64,000 nt of DNA, taken from the NCBI GenBank assembly GCA_021613535.1, contig CP075492.1:3286001-3350000 (forward strand). The letters are read 5' to 3'. The notes beneath the pieces were generated by a model. That model searched no databases, was not told where the DNA came from, and saw only the letters and a program-made list of their open reading frames with translations. Positions 34,679 through 43,910 of this stretch are shown here, one piece after another (position 1 is the stretch's first letter; each line of letters begins with the position of its first letter). The stretch is from Adineta vaga (lineage: Eukaryota; Rotifera). Position numbers and translations under genes: made by a program.

Positions 34679-35143
34679 ATGAAAATGATTTTCGACAAGA
34701 ATAGTTTCATAGTTTTGTTACTGATCATCGTTACAAGTTGCATCGCATGGAATGTTAGAAATCAAACAAGTAAACTCTCGTGTGATAGGGCATATTCTTA
34801 TCTTACGGTTTGTCCAAATCGTGTCTATGGCAATCTCAGTTTTATTGAACCTTATACGAATGATTGCGATACTACGATTATTGATATGCATATGAATCTA
34901 TCCAATCTAACTGATACTCTTTATTTTCATCATTATCGTGGTAATATTATAACTCAATGTGCGCCTAACGATATATCTAATTACACCATAATTGGTCATG
35001 CATATTTCACTGATAATCATTTTAATGGTACTGCAAGTATGTGTAATGATGATTGTGTTGATATTTTTTTTAAGGGTAAATATGAATTACATGGTGGTAA
35101 TGGTACTTGCTATCGCGTTTTCACTCTAGGTCCTGTCTGTTAA
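34679..35143 (+). CDS. Small secreted Cys-containing glycoprotein, unknown family
   Basis: An intact single-exon frame of 154 residues. Residues about 10-24 form a hydrophobic signal peptide (NSFIVLLLIIVTSCIA). The mature part has about eight Cys (SCDRAYSYLTVCPN, NDCDTT, QCAP, MCNDDC, GTCYRV, GPVC) and at least five N-glycosylation sequons (NQTS, NLSF, NLTD, NYTI, NGTA). This suggests a small disulphide-bonded extracellular domain. I recognise no family. The gene is convergent with the glycosidase-like gene at 35235. The frame and signal peptide make a real gene likely, but its role is unknown. Confidence 0.65.
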   Translation: MKMIFDKNSFIVLLLIIVTSCIAWNVRNQTSKLSCDRAYSYLTVCPNRVYGNLSFIEPYTNDCDTTIIDMHMNLSNLTDTLYFHHYRGNIITQCAPNDISNYTIIGHAYFTDNHFNGTASMCNDDCVDIFFKGKYELHGGNGTCYRVFTLGPVC

Positions 35144-35234
35144 TAACACTATAGTTTTCTGGGGTGAAGGAAGTTTTTTTTATTAGAATATTAAAATGAA
35201 TTTATATTGAATCATTGCATTTGAAAATTTTCAC

Positions 35235-37613
35235 TCAAGCACAGTCGACACCGTGTGTAGTAAGAATAAAACGAACTGTGTCATTTGTACTGGAAGTCCA
35301 ACAACTAGGCCATTCTAATCCATCAAGACCAATAGTGAAAATTGGCCTAATAGGTTCATTGAATACACCTTGAGCAGTGATTATTATTTGATTATTCTCA
35401 GTATCATGTACAATAGATTTGAATCGTTGTTTACTAATGCCTGCCCATTTATCATCGTCTGTAAGAAGTGCCCATAATGGGTAATCTTTCAATTGCCATA
35501 TAGGTGATATATACCAAACACAGAAGTTTAATTCATGACAACGATCAAATGGAATAGTTAAAGGATGAGATTCATCGAAAATTGCAGGGAGTGTGTAACC
35601 ATCCTGTATGTAAATAACTCCTCGTTTAGCACCAATCATCGAAGGATATATTACATAATCTCTTTTTATTGTCGATGCGAATATAACATGAAATGTGTCA
35701 TTATCTCTAAATAGAGAAAAAACTTTCATAATTAAACAAAATGAAAATAAAAATTACATAGTTGTTTTTGTTGAATAAACTTCTCCTTGTGAAACACTAT
35801 CATTGAATGCCCAATCCGATAGTAAAGCATTTATCATTGTTATTGGCTGATCAGGTTTTAAAATCAAACCATCAGATCGGCAACATTGCATAGTTTTATC
35901 ATAGTTGGCATAATGAATCCCGTCACCAGGAGTAACAGGTCCTGTTGACAGAGTCGCTATTGCTATTTCTCGTCTTGCTTGTATTTCATGAGGAGTTGGT
36001 GTATAGTTCGCCGCACCAGGCTGTGATGCAGTTGACCAAAAAACATCTTTAAATGGTGCGAGACCAATAGCATCAGCAAATATACTTGATATGCCAATAG
36101 TCCATTGTTGTGCTTTACCTTCAAGATGAAAAGCATAATCAGTTGATACTCTTGTTTGTGTAACACGTGGAATTTCCAAAGCTGTTAAAATATGTCGAGG
36201 TAAACTCATACAATATTGTATGGTTATATTTAATTTTTCCGCTGCATTACCCATTGACATTAACCATTGATGTCCAAGATGAATATCGGTATATAATGGT
36301 TCAAAATCTTCTGTTTGTGTAATAAGCCAATCTTGTTCATAAACTATTAAACCCCATTGTTTACCTTGAGTAAATAAATCAATCCAAAATGAATCATTTC
36401 CAACTGGTAATGATTTTCCAGTTTTTTCATCAAATACGAAAGAATAATTGTTTTTATAAACTGTATCATATGACCAATATCGATTATGTGCTACCAAAGG
36501 AATATTTTCTGATCTACGATGAAATTCTGGTAAACCATGAGGAAATATATCTGGGCGAGCAATCCATTCCGAAACACCACCATCAATACCTTTATAATAC
36601 CACCAAGAATCAATTTGTAGATAATGTAAAGGAAGAGATATATTATGAATAACATCGAGCATTGTTTGCTCATAATTTGTATTATTTTCTGTATTATAAT
36701 AATAATAAGCACCATTATCAGTATAATAACCAAGTTTATTTATTGTAAGATCATTAATTCGATATTTATTTGTACGATTATATGCTTTTTGCATCGTTTG
36801 ACCCCACAACCTCGCACCCTCATTGATGCCTTTCGATGAATAGAAAACAATTAATGAATGATTATAATTTGGTGTTATTGAAAACATCGAACCCATAACA
36901 CCATATTCTAATGTATTATTTGTTTGTGTTAGTGATGTTGCCATAAATTTAGAAAATGGTGAAATAACTAACATATCACCTTCACCTCGTTGTGTTTGAT
37001 TAAAAAGAATAATTGGCCCACCTTCGAAACCTGAATGAACAACTTTACTTGATGAATTCCATTCACCTGCATGTTTATTACCATCACCTGTCATAACTCC
37101 TATATATTATGTCAAATATAAAATAAAAGAGAGTGAGAGAGACAAGATCTGACCTTCGAATGTAAAATAAGCTCGTTGATCATTATCATCATTTTTTTCA
37201 ATATTAAAAGATGGAAAAATTGTTCGAACTTGATTTTTATCAAGAGGAATTGTATTCGCTAATGTTTGATCACCTGTATTCAAATGAAATGTAATTGCTG
37301 AAATTTGATCCCATTGACGTATGCTAGCAACTATTTTTGTATGTATACCACTACGAATAAGATCATAATTCAATTGAGTTTCATTCCAATTACCCAAATA
37401 TCGATCTGTACCTTGATCAGTAGTTATCGTTACCAATGATAATGATTTATCATCTGATGAATACCATTTATTATCTGTATATAGACCTATTCGAGACGAA
37501 CGGAGCCATTCTTTGCCATTAATAAGAATTGTATATCCTCCCGTTCGATTGATTGATACTTTCATATCGCTCAAACATACAATTATCAACGAAAACAATA
37601 TAAGAAGATGCAT
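35235..37613 (-). CDS. Secreted glycoside-hydrolase-like protein (three exons)
   Basis: Exons on the minus strand are 37154-37613, 35758-37099 and 35235-35706, in matching phase, giving 757 residues. ATG 37613 starts a signal peptide (MHLLILFSLIIVCLS), preferred over the upstream in-frame ATG at 37775. The N-terminal part is beta-rich. The middle (exon 2) has features of a (beta/alpha)8 glycosidase: LPLHYLQIDSWWYYKG with an Asp after the strand, IPLVAHNRYWS, GLIVYEQDWL, TIQYCMSLPRH, and a late ATLSTGPVTPGDG segment. This pattern recalls GH31/GH36-type alpha-glycosidases, with the Asp of QIDSWW or EQDW as possible catalytic residues, but I cannot fix the family. Exon 3 adds a C-terminal beta domain. 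About twelve N-glycosylation sequons support secretion. No lesions. Confidence 0.7.
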
Positions 37614-37885
37614 TTTAATCAGTTTGTTCTTTTTTTGTCTGTCTAAAATGAAAAATATACGCACATTATATACACAGTTATCTCCAAAGAGATAAGCATG
37701 TAAATGTTCTTTGTATACTGTTTCAAAAACTTGTTTTTGAAGATATTCTTGTGTAATTAAAAAGGAAACTTTCATTTTGACCTACTGATCTAGAATGTTT
37801 CATGTTTTTCGTACTACAGTTTCACAATATTTTTTCAAATTACAAAAAAAACATTTGCTACTGTGCGTAGTCAATCATACTTAAC

Positions 37886-37955
37886 CATGAGTGTGGGTGT
37901 ATGTGTACTTAGTATATTTAAAAAATCAATCCTACTTACACCCACACCCTCATTT
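37886..37955. repeat. Telomere-like inverted pair
   Basis: The left arm CATGAGTGTGGGTGTATGTG (from 37886) and right arm TTACACCCACACCCTCATTTG (37935-37955) are inverted, with about 26 bp between them. TTAAC occurs just outside both ends, a possible 5 bp target-site duplication. Confidence 0.6.
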
Positions 37956-38168
37956 GATTAACTGTATTCTACTTCAAGTGTATAATTACTAGTTTGAAAA
38001 TTATCAATTAGAAAATGCATTCAAATCGAGAAATATCATGAAACTCTTCTAAAACTCCACATGTAGCAAATAGTTAATTAGATATTATGAACATTATCAA
38101 GGGATTGAACGTTGTTTTTTTCTTGTATAAGTTCAACAGAATTATCATTCGTTATTTTACATTTAAAA

Positions 38169-39197
38169 ATGAGCACATCATTAGCAATTGTAAGTAGACA
38201 AATCGTTATCTATGGTGGAATACCCGTTTGTATTGTTGGTATTATTGGAAGTGTTTTAAATCTAATAATCTTTTTATCATTGGAAACTTTTCGTAAAAAT
38301 TCAAGTGCATTTTATTTAATAATTATGTCAATGTTTAATATTGGTCAATTATCTATAGGTTTTTTCTTTTCACGTATTATAACTGCTTTAATTGGGACAG
38401 ATGGAACAACATTCTCAATATTTTATTGTAAATTACGAATATATTTAATTCAAATATGTGTTGGATCATCATTGACATGTTTTTGTTTAGCTACAATTGA
38501 TCAATTTTTTGCTACTTGTTCTCATCCTCGTTGGCAACAATTAAGTAATATTAAAATAGCATATCGTCTCGTAATTCTAACTATCTTTTTCTGGATATGT
38601 CATGGAATACCATATTTAATTTATTATAAACATATTCAATCATTTACAACTAATACAATTACTTGTGAAAGTGAAAACATCTTATTTAATAATTATCGTA
38701 CTTACGTTTTTGTTCTTATATTAATTGGTTATCTTCCAATTATCTTTGCAGTTTTATTTGGTTATTTATCTTATCATAATATTCAACAAATAACTTATCG
38801 AACTGTTCCAATTATTCGACGTGAATTAGATAAACAATTAACAAGTATGGTTTTAATTCAAGTCATTTTTAACATATTTACTCTTTTACCATATACAACT
38901 TTCAATGCAATTGCAACGAATGCAAATTTTACTAATGATCCAAATATTCAACTACAATTGCAATTGATTTTAAATGTAATTATAATTATTTACAATATTT
39001 ATTTTGCAGTAAGTTATAATCTTTAAAAGAAATCTATCATTTTCTTCCTTTTTGCCCATTTTTAGAGTCCTTTTTATATTTATATCTGTGCATCCGAACG
39101 TTTTCGTAAACAATTCATGTATGTCTTATCAAAATTTCATTTAAATCAATGTAAACAACCAGAAATGGTTCATAATCAAATAATACCGGAAAAATGA
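38169..39197 (+). CDS. Two-exon seven-transmembrane receptor
   Basis: Exon 1 is 38169-39008 and exon 2 is 39066-39197 (phase 0), giving 323 residues. The ATG at 38169 is chosen over 38112 because TM1 then follows a short N-terminus. TM1 has GIIGSVLNLIIFL (GN position changed to GS), and TM3 ends LATIDQFFATC, a DQF variant of DRY. TM5 (VFVLILIGYLPIIFAVLFGYL), TM6 (TSMVLIQVIFNIFTLLPYTT) and TM7 (IYNIYFA-SPFYIYICASERFRKQF) are clear; the last carries a SPFYIY version of NPxxY split by the intron. It is a rhodopsin-like GPCR of the same dispersed family type as those at 4009 and 18304. Ligand unknown. Confidence 0.8.
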
Positions 39198-39416
39198 ACA
39201 GCAGTAAACATTAGTTTTACATTCAGCATTATCTTCTTTTCATGTAATGAATCTATTGTATTGAATGAATTGAAATTTATTAGAGACTCTAACGAAAGAA
39301 GAATGGAATAGTCTGCTTAGTATTTGCTATGATATCATAAAAGTACTTTTTTTACATTAAATATACCAGATCAAGATCATTTTTATGAAGCATTAAGGTG
39401 TTCTCGATTATACGAT

Positions 39417-39473
39417 TAAGTGTGGGTGTGACTAGCATATGTTTACACTTCGATTCCACTCACACACCTTTAA
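39417..39473. repeat. Telomere-like inverted pair
   Basis: The left arm TTAAGTGTGGGTGTGACTAG (from 39417) and right arm CCACTCACACACCTTTAA (to 39473) share inverted TTAA(A)GGTGTG-like ends with about 20 bp between the arms. Confidence 0.5.
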
Positions 39474-39539
39474 ATAATCATAAACCTTAGAGTCAGAATC
39501 ACGTATTCTTTTTAAATACTTTTATTAATAGAATGTCAA

Positions 39540-40739
39540 TCAACAATTAAGATTATTTGAAACAATTGACGAACTTGAATTCACAATAAAATTTGCTAAT
39601 TGATTTTCCATACAAATATTATTTGATACAATAAATGATGAACCATTTATGTATAAACCTTGACCATTTTCAAATATTCTCGATGCAATGATTTGAAATT
39701 GTGTAACAGATTTATTCATAACCCAAATACCTTTCCCTTTATTATTTCTCACATGAACTCCATTCAAAATAAATGTTCCACTTTTAACAGTAATTCCATT
39801 ACACCAATCAGAATTCTTTGGACATTCATAAACTCCTCCATTAAAAATCGTCCCACCACTAATTGTTAAAAGTGCCGTTGTATTTTCTTCAATATAAACT
39901 TGATGCATTGTACTTGATGCTGCCCATATTCCCACAATTGAAACATAGCTATTGTCACGTATAATTAATCCTTGTCCATTTGAATCAATTGTTGCTTGAC
40001 TAATAAATATTTCTCTATTTGATCCATGTCCATTACTATTTTCAATTAATATTCCGGTTCCTAATGCAATGATATCTGTATTTTCAATATGAACTCCACC
40101 ATTATTTCCCGTACAATGAATTCCAATACTTTGATCAAAACGAAGATTTGGACCAATTATTCTTCCACCTAAAATTCTTACTTCTGATCCATAGCCAATT
40201 TCAATTCCTGTACCTCGAATTTCCCACATAATTACATCACGTATTGTATTTGTATCTGCAACACCTGATAGACATATTCCACTACTTGTTGGGCTAATTT
40301 TCGAATCATTTGAATTGATTATTAAATGTTCAATTTGACTTTTAACTAAATTCTCTGCATAGATTCCAAATTTATCCAATGATTTCGGTGTAATACTTGA
40401 TGTTATCACAAAATCACGGATCGTCACTTCAGATATTCCATTATTACTTGGTAAAATCTGAATTAAATGATCATTAAATTCCCATAAAAGAATCGAATTC
40501 ATCCCATCACCATTGATTGTAAATGGAACATTTGTTTGAAATATTAAAGATGAACGTATAACAAATGTTCCACTTGGAATATAAAGAACACCACCATTGA
40601 TCATACATTTGGAAATTGTATCTAATACAGCATGTGTATCATCAGTAATTCCATCTCCGATTGCACCATAATCTCGAATATTGAAAATTGTGGAGGAAAC
40701 AATTGGAAATAATAAAAACGCAAACTCTACACGAAACAT
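39540..40739 (-). CDS. Secreted pectate-lyase-like right-handed beta-helix protein
   Basis: An intact, intronless 399-residue frame. The start at 40739 gives a signal peptide (MFRVEFAFLLFPIVSS). It is followed at once by the family hallmark FNIRDYGAIGDGITDDTHAV, as in Pectate_lyase_3/polygalacturonase-like proteins, and then GGVLYIPSGTFVI. The rest is a parallel beta-helix with repeating short strands and many Asn (GISEVTIRDFVITS, IEHLIINSNDSK, GVHIENTDIIALGTGILIENS, GIWVMNKSVTQFQIIASR). Such proteins bind or cleave polysaccharides. The usual catalytic Asp pair of polygalacturonases is not evident, so the activity is uncertain. Lack of introns and a family rich in bacteria, fungi and plants make it a candidate for horizontal acquisition. 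Confidence 0.75.
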   Translation of the reverse strand: MFRVEFAFLLFPIVSSTIFNIRDYGAIGDGITDDTHAVLDTISKCMINGGVLYIPSGTFVIRSSLIFQTNVPFTINGDGMNSILLWEFNDHLIQILPSNNGISEVTIRDFVITSSITPKSLDKFGIYAENLVKSQIEHLIINSNDSKISPTSSGICLSGVADTNTIRDVIMWEIRGTGIEIGYGSEVRILGGRIIGPNLRFDQSIGIHCTGNNGGVHIENTDIIALGTGILIENSNGHGSNREIFISQATIDSNGQGLIIRDNSYVSIVGIWAASSTMHQVYIEENTTALLTISGGTIFNGGVYECPKNSDWCNGITVKSGTFILNGVHVRNNKGKGIWVMNKSVTQFQIIASRIFENGQGLYINGSSFIVSNNICMENQLANFIVNSSSSIVSNNLNC

Positions 40740-40774
40740 TTTTTACTTTTGACTGTTTCTTATCTTTCTTATTT

Positions 40775-41010
40775 GATAAAAATGAATTAAAGATAAGTTT
40801 TTACCCATTCTGCAATGAGATCATTCGCCTGTCGAAATGCTTTTATAACCACAGGATTGTCCTGATTTGGTCGTGCAGCAAATTCATCTCTTTGTGCACA
40901 AGCAAAAGTTGCAGGTATTGAAAGTTGTTCTGTTCATGAGACATAACAACCAACTGTTTGAATTCTTTGTATTCGTCTTTCAGAACGAAGTCTATTCGAA
41001 AGAAAGTTTT
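40775..41010 (-). pseudogene. Unidentified gene fragment with one in-frame stop
   Basis: The minus strand reads RSERRIQRIQTVGCYVS, a TGA (likely from TGG Trp), then TEQLSIPATFACAQRDEF, AARPNQDNPVVIKAFRQAND, LIAEWVKTYL and a stop. The composition is clearly protein-like, but I cannot name the family. It lies just upstream of the beta-helix gene on the same strand, with no splice link seen. Probably a decayed exon or retrocopy piece. Confidence 0.4.
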
Positions 41011-41474
41011 CTTTTCTAAATAGAAAATAAAACTGACTTTAAAAAATCTTTCGACAATTGGAATGATGATTTAGAAGAAGCTGAACCAGATTATTACAAT
41101 AACTGCCCTTCTAAGAACCATTACTATTATCTCAGTTTCATCTATTCTATATCGACTTATAGGATAAGTTTAATAGATTGCAGTTTATTGTTAACATTCA
41201 TCAGTCTTTAAATGTGTTCAAACAATATCAGGTTCATATATTTTTGTATTTGTGATTCTCTAATTGGTATTATTACTAATTAAATTAGATGATCTCTCAA
41301 GATATATTCGGTAAAATATTTTCTGTATATTTTACTGAAACATTCGACCTTACGTGTAATTAAGGGTTCTAATAATTAACCGGTACTATAAAAAGTATTT
41401 TGATTAGAAAAGAAAGACATAGACAGAAAAAAATAATTCGATTCACATTGAAATAAAATAACAGAAGAATAGAA
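41011..41474. other. Intergenic with a short open plus-strand stretch
   Basis: A plus-strand stretch near 41040-41215 (SFDNWNDDLEEAEPDYYNN...) is open but has no start, splice support or family match. Otherwise AT-rich. Confidence 0.3.
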
Positions 41475-42878
41475 TTACAAGTCTTCGTAAGCCTTAGTAT
41501 GTTTTCTACTCAGCTTTACATTATAAAACGATGAAATCTTTATACGATCGATATCTGCCATTGTTAGTGAGTCTGTTGTTAAACTATTTTCCATATCCAT
41601 GGTTCGTCTTTTCATAGATGATGCTGCACTTTGAATGAACTCTATTGTATCTCTTTGATCATCATTTTTCGTTTCTGCCGTAAGAGTTAATTTATCTTGC
41701 AATATATCTATTGTCTTGGAAATTGATTGTGATAGTTGATGTGCATCTTTGACACGTCCTTCACTCAATAATTTTGTTATTTCTTCTTGATGTCTTTGAA
41801 TTTTTTGTAATTCAATTAAATGTTGTATAATCTCATTTAATTCATTTAATTCTTTTTCATCTCGACTAAAAGATAACCGTAATGTATCTGTAGCAATTAA
41901 TTTCGATACTCGATCAGTAACATCAACCACCCATAATTCGACAATTATATAATCAATATCAGAATTCTTCAATACTTCATCGGTTATTTTCACTTGTGTT
42001 TCTAAAAGAATGTTCATCATATCGTTGTAACGAAGATTTCCAATAGAAATTATTTGTTCTTCTTTTTTGTCTGCCATTTCATATCCGTATACACCAGTAA
42101 TCTTTGTATCATATTTATTTATGATTTTTACATAAGCATCAATACCCATAAGGTTTTGAAATCCTTGATATGCTATACCAACAACTTTTTCCATACTTTC
42201 AGCACCTTTAATAAAAAAGTAATCACCTGAACCATAATCAGCAATATTTGTCATTAATTTTTCATCGAAATCATATCCAATACCAAATGAACAGATTGTT
42301 ACATCATAAGTATTCTTGATAGTTGTGATTTCTTTCAACAAAAGATTATGATCAGTTATACCTTCATTGATTTGACCATCAGATAAAATAAAAACTCGTT
42401 TCACAGTCGATCTATCGGCATATTTTTTTAATAATGGTATAAGTTGATCGAGACCTGCTTTCAAATTTGTACCACCAGATGGATATAAATTATGTAAAAT
42501 CGTTAACATAGCTTTTTGATCATCGGAATTTTCGAATACAACGGAAGAAATTGAATTATAATGAATCATATGTAATCTATCACCAGTATTCATACTTTTA
42601 ATAATATGTTCAATGGCTGATATGGCATTGGGCCACTTGTTTGCGCCGGCCATACTACCTGATGAATCGAGAACAATGAATAATTCACGTGGTAGTTTTG
42701 ACTGAGCACCCGAATAATTTCCTGTCTTGATTTCAATGTTTACATGTTGTGTGTAGGTAGAAATTTCATGTGGAAAAAATTGTTTTTCTTGACTGATAGA
42801 GAGCTGAACAGGAAAAAAAGAAGTTGCGATCGATTGAGTAAAAATTACCGTAAAATAGATGAATAGTAATGAATTCAT
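41475..42878 (-). CDS. Secreted von Willebrand factor A-domain protein
   Basis: An intact single-exon frame. The ATG at 42878 is chosen over 42902 because it begins the signal peptide (MNSLLFIYFTVIFTQSIA), giving 467 residues. A VWA domain spans about residues 65-235: LFIVLDSSGSM is the DxSxS part of the metal-ion-dependent adhesion site, PSGGTNLKAGL supplies the MIDAS Thr, and FILSDGQINEG the later Asp. All MIDAS residues are therefore present, implying Mg2+-dependent ligand binding. A beta-rich domain follows, then a C-terminal helical region (EKELNELNEIIQHLIELQKI) that may form a coiled coil. The layout resembles stand-alone VWA proteins of bacteria and inter-alpha-trypsin-inhibitor-like heavy chains. 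The partner is unknown. Confidence 0.75.
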   Translation of the reverse strand: MNSLLFIYFTVIFTQSIATSFFPVQLSISQEKQFFPHEISTYTQHVNIEIKTGNYSGAQSKLPRELFIVLDSSGSMAGANKWPNAISAIEHIIKSMNTGDRLHMIHYNSISSVVFENSDDQKAMLTILHNLYPSGGTNLKAGLDQLIPLLKKYADRSTVKRVFILSDGQINEGITDHNLLLKEITTIKNTYDVTICSFGIGYDFDEKLMTNIADYGSGDYFFIKGAESMEKVVGIAYQGFQNLMGIDAYVKIINKYDTKITGVYGYEMADKKEEQIISIGNLRYNDMMNILLETQVKITDEVLKNSDIDYIIVELWVVDVTDRVSKLIATDTLRLSFSRDEKELNELNEIIQHLIELQKIQRHQEEITKLLSEGRVKDAHQLSQSISKTIDILQDKLTLTAETKNDDQRDTIEFIQSAASSMKRRTMDMENSLTTDSLTMADIDRIKISSFYNVKLSRKHTKAYEDL

Positions 42879-42947
42879 TTTTAGACACATTCTATAGAGC
42901 ATTCAACAGAAGAGATGTGATTTATGATTTCTATTCATCTACACACT

Positions 42948-43175
42948 TACAGTGTTGGCCAAAATTATAAGAACAAGTTTTTTTTCAAATTGTGAGCGTG
43001 TTCTCGTCTCCTCTTTCCCTGCTTAGATTGATTTATAAATCAGTATATATACATTCAAGTATGCTCTATTCAAATATCACGTTGGATGTTTTTCAAACAT
43101 ATTTATTTTCGTAAGAAAAACAAATGAATGAAAAAATGTGCTTTTGACCTGGTCATAATTATAAGAACAACGAAA
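42948..43175. mobile_element. Tc1/mariner-like transposon end (IR/DR type), partial
   Basis: After a TA dinucleotide, CAGTGTTGGCCAAAATTATA continues AGAACAAG (42950-42976). A second copy of the core, TGGTCATAATTATAAGAACAA, lies in the same orientation about 200 bp inside (near 43150-43171). Outer and inner direct repeats of this kind are the IR/DR arrangement of some Tc1-like elements. No transposase and no opposite end are seen; the sequence beyond is the E2 fragment. Confidence 0.5.
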
Positions 43176-43397
43176 TCTTCGAATTTCATAACTGTATTAC
43201 TAATATTTACGCTCAACGGTAGTAAACAGTGAACCTGCATATTAATCGTGATAAAATATGGTAGAATTGTATTTTTCAGATATTAAATTGAGTTCATGTC
43301 TTTCGAGATTATCCAGTATATGCAACCTTTAAAGTTTCGCATAGAGTCTCAAACTAAGATGAACATTCCACGTTTGCATAGTAGTTTTTAAAAAGTC

Positions 43398-43732
43398 TAA
43401 TCTAAAATTATGTAACTGCTGAGAGAAAAACTCAATTCATGATCAAAATCTCGATCAGTTAATGAGGAACATGATGAAATCAATAAAACTCGAATACTCA
43501 ATGCAGGAGAACATTGAAAATGAAGAATATCGAGACATATTTCACCATTTGTACTTATATTTGAATGATAGATTGATGTAGTAAAACGAAGAACATGAGG
43601 TGGTTTGAATTGATAATTAAATGAAAAATCGATAGTAAGATAGAATCTATCACCAGCATAAGGTGCTTATTCTGGTTCATCAATATATCCAATTCAATGG
43701 GGAATATCTTTGTCAAAATGTTTTGGTTGTGC
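43398..43732 (-). pseudogene. Ubiquitin-conjugating enzyme (E2, UBE2D-like) fragment
   Basis: The minus strand reads, in one frame with two stops (TGA, TAA), APYAGDRFYLTIDFSFNYQF, then KPPHVLRFTTSIYHSNISTN, then GEICLDILHFQCSPALSIRV. This matches the E2 core: SPYxGG.FFL.I.FP..YPFKPP...FTT.IYHPNI...G.ICLDIL...WSPAL. The catalytic Cys of ICLDIL remains, but the HPN motif is HSN and Trp is lost before SPAL. The N-terminal roughly 40 residues are missing; the homology begins right at the telomere-like motif at 43734. It has no introns, so it could be a retrocopy. Not functional. Confidence 0.8.
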
Positions 43733-43733
43733 A

Positions 43734-43789
43734 GAGGGCGTGGGTGGAATGGCTTCCTCATACATCATCCATACCCCTCGTCCTCAATA
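43734..43789. repeat. Telomere-like inverted pair at the edge of the E2 fragment
   Basis: The left arm GAGGGCGTGGGTGG (43734-43747) and right arm CATACCCCTCGTCCTCAATA (to 43789) are separated by about 20 bp. The E2 homology stops at the left arm. Confidence 0.5.
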
Positions 43790-43910
43790 TTATAAAGCAT
43801 TGATATGCTACGAATTCGTCGCCCATGAAAATCATTCTCTGGTATATACATGTATATATATAAATTTCTATCTCATAAAGAGAAAATTCACAGAGGAATA
43901 AATAGGTCAG

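Noticed and set aside
36491-36839. Ile-rich frames on both strands inside the glycosidase-like gene
   Set aside because: Antisense or off-frame shadows of AT-rich coding sequence.
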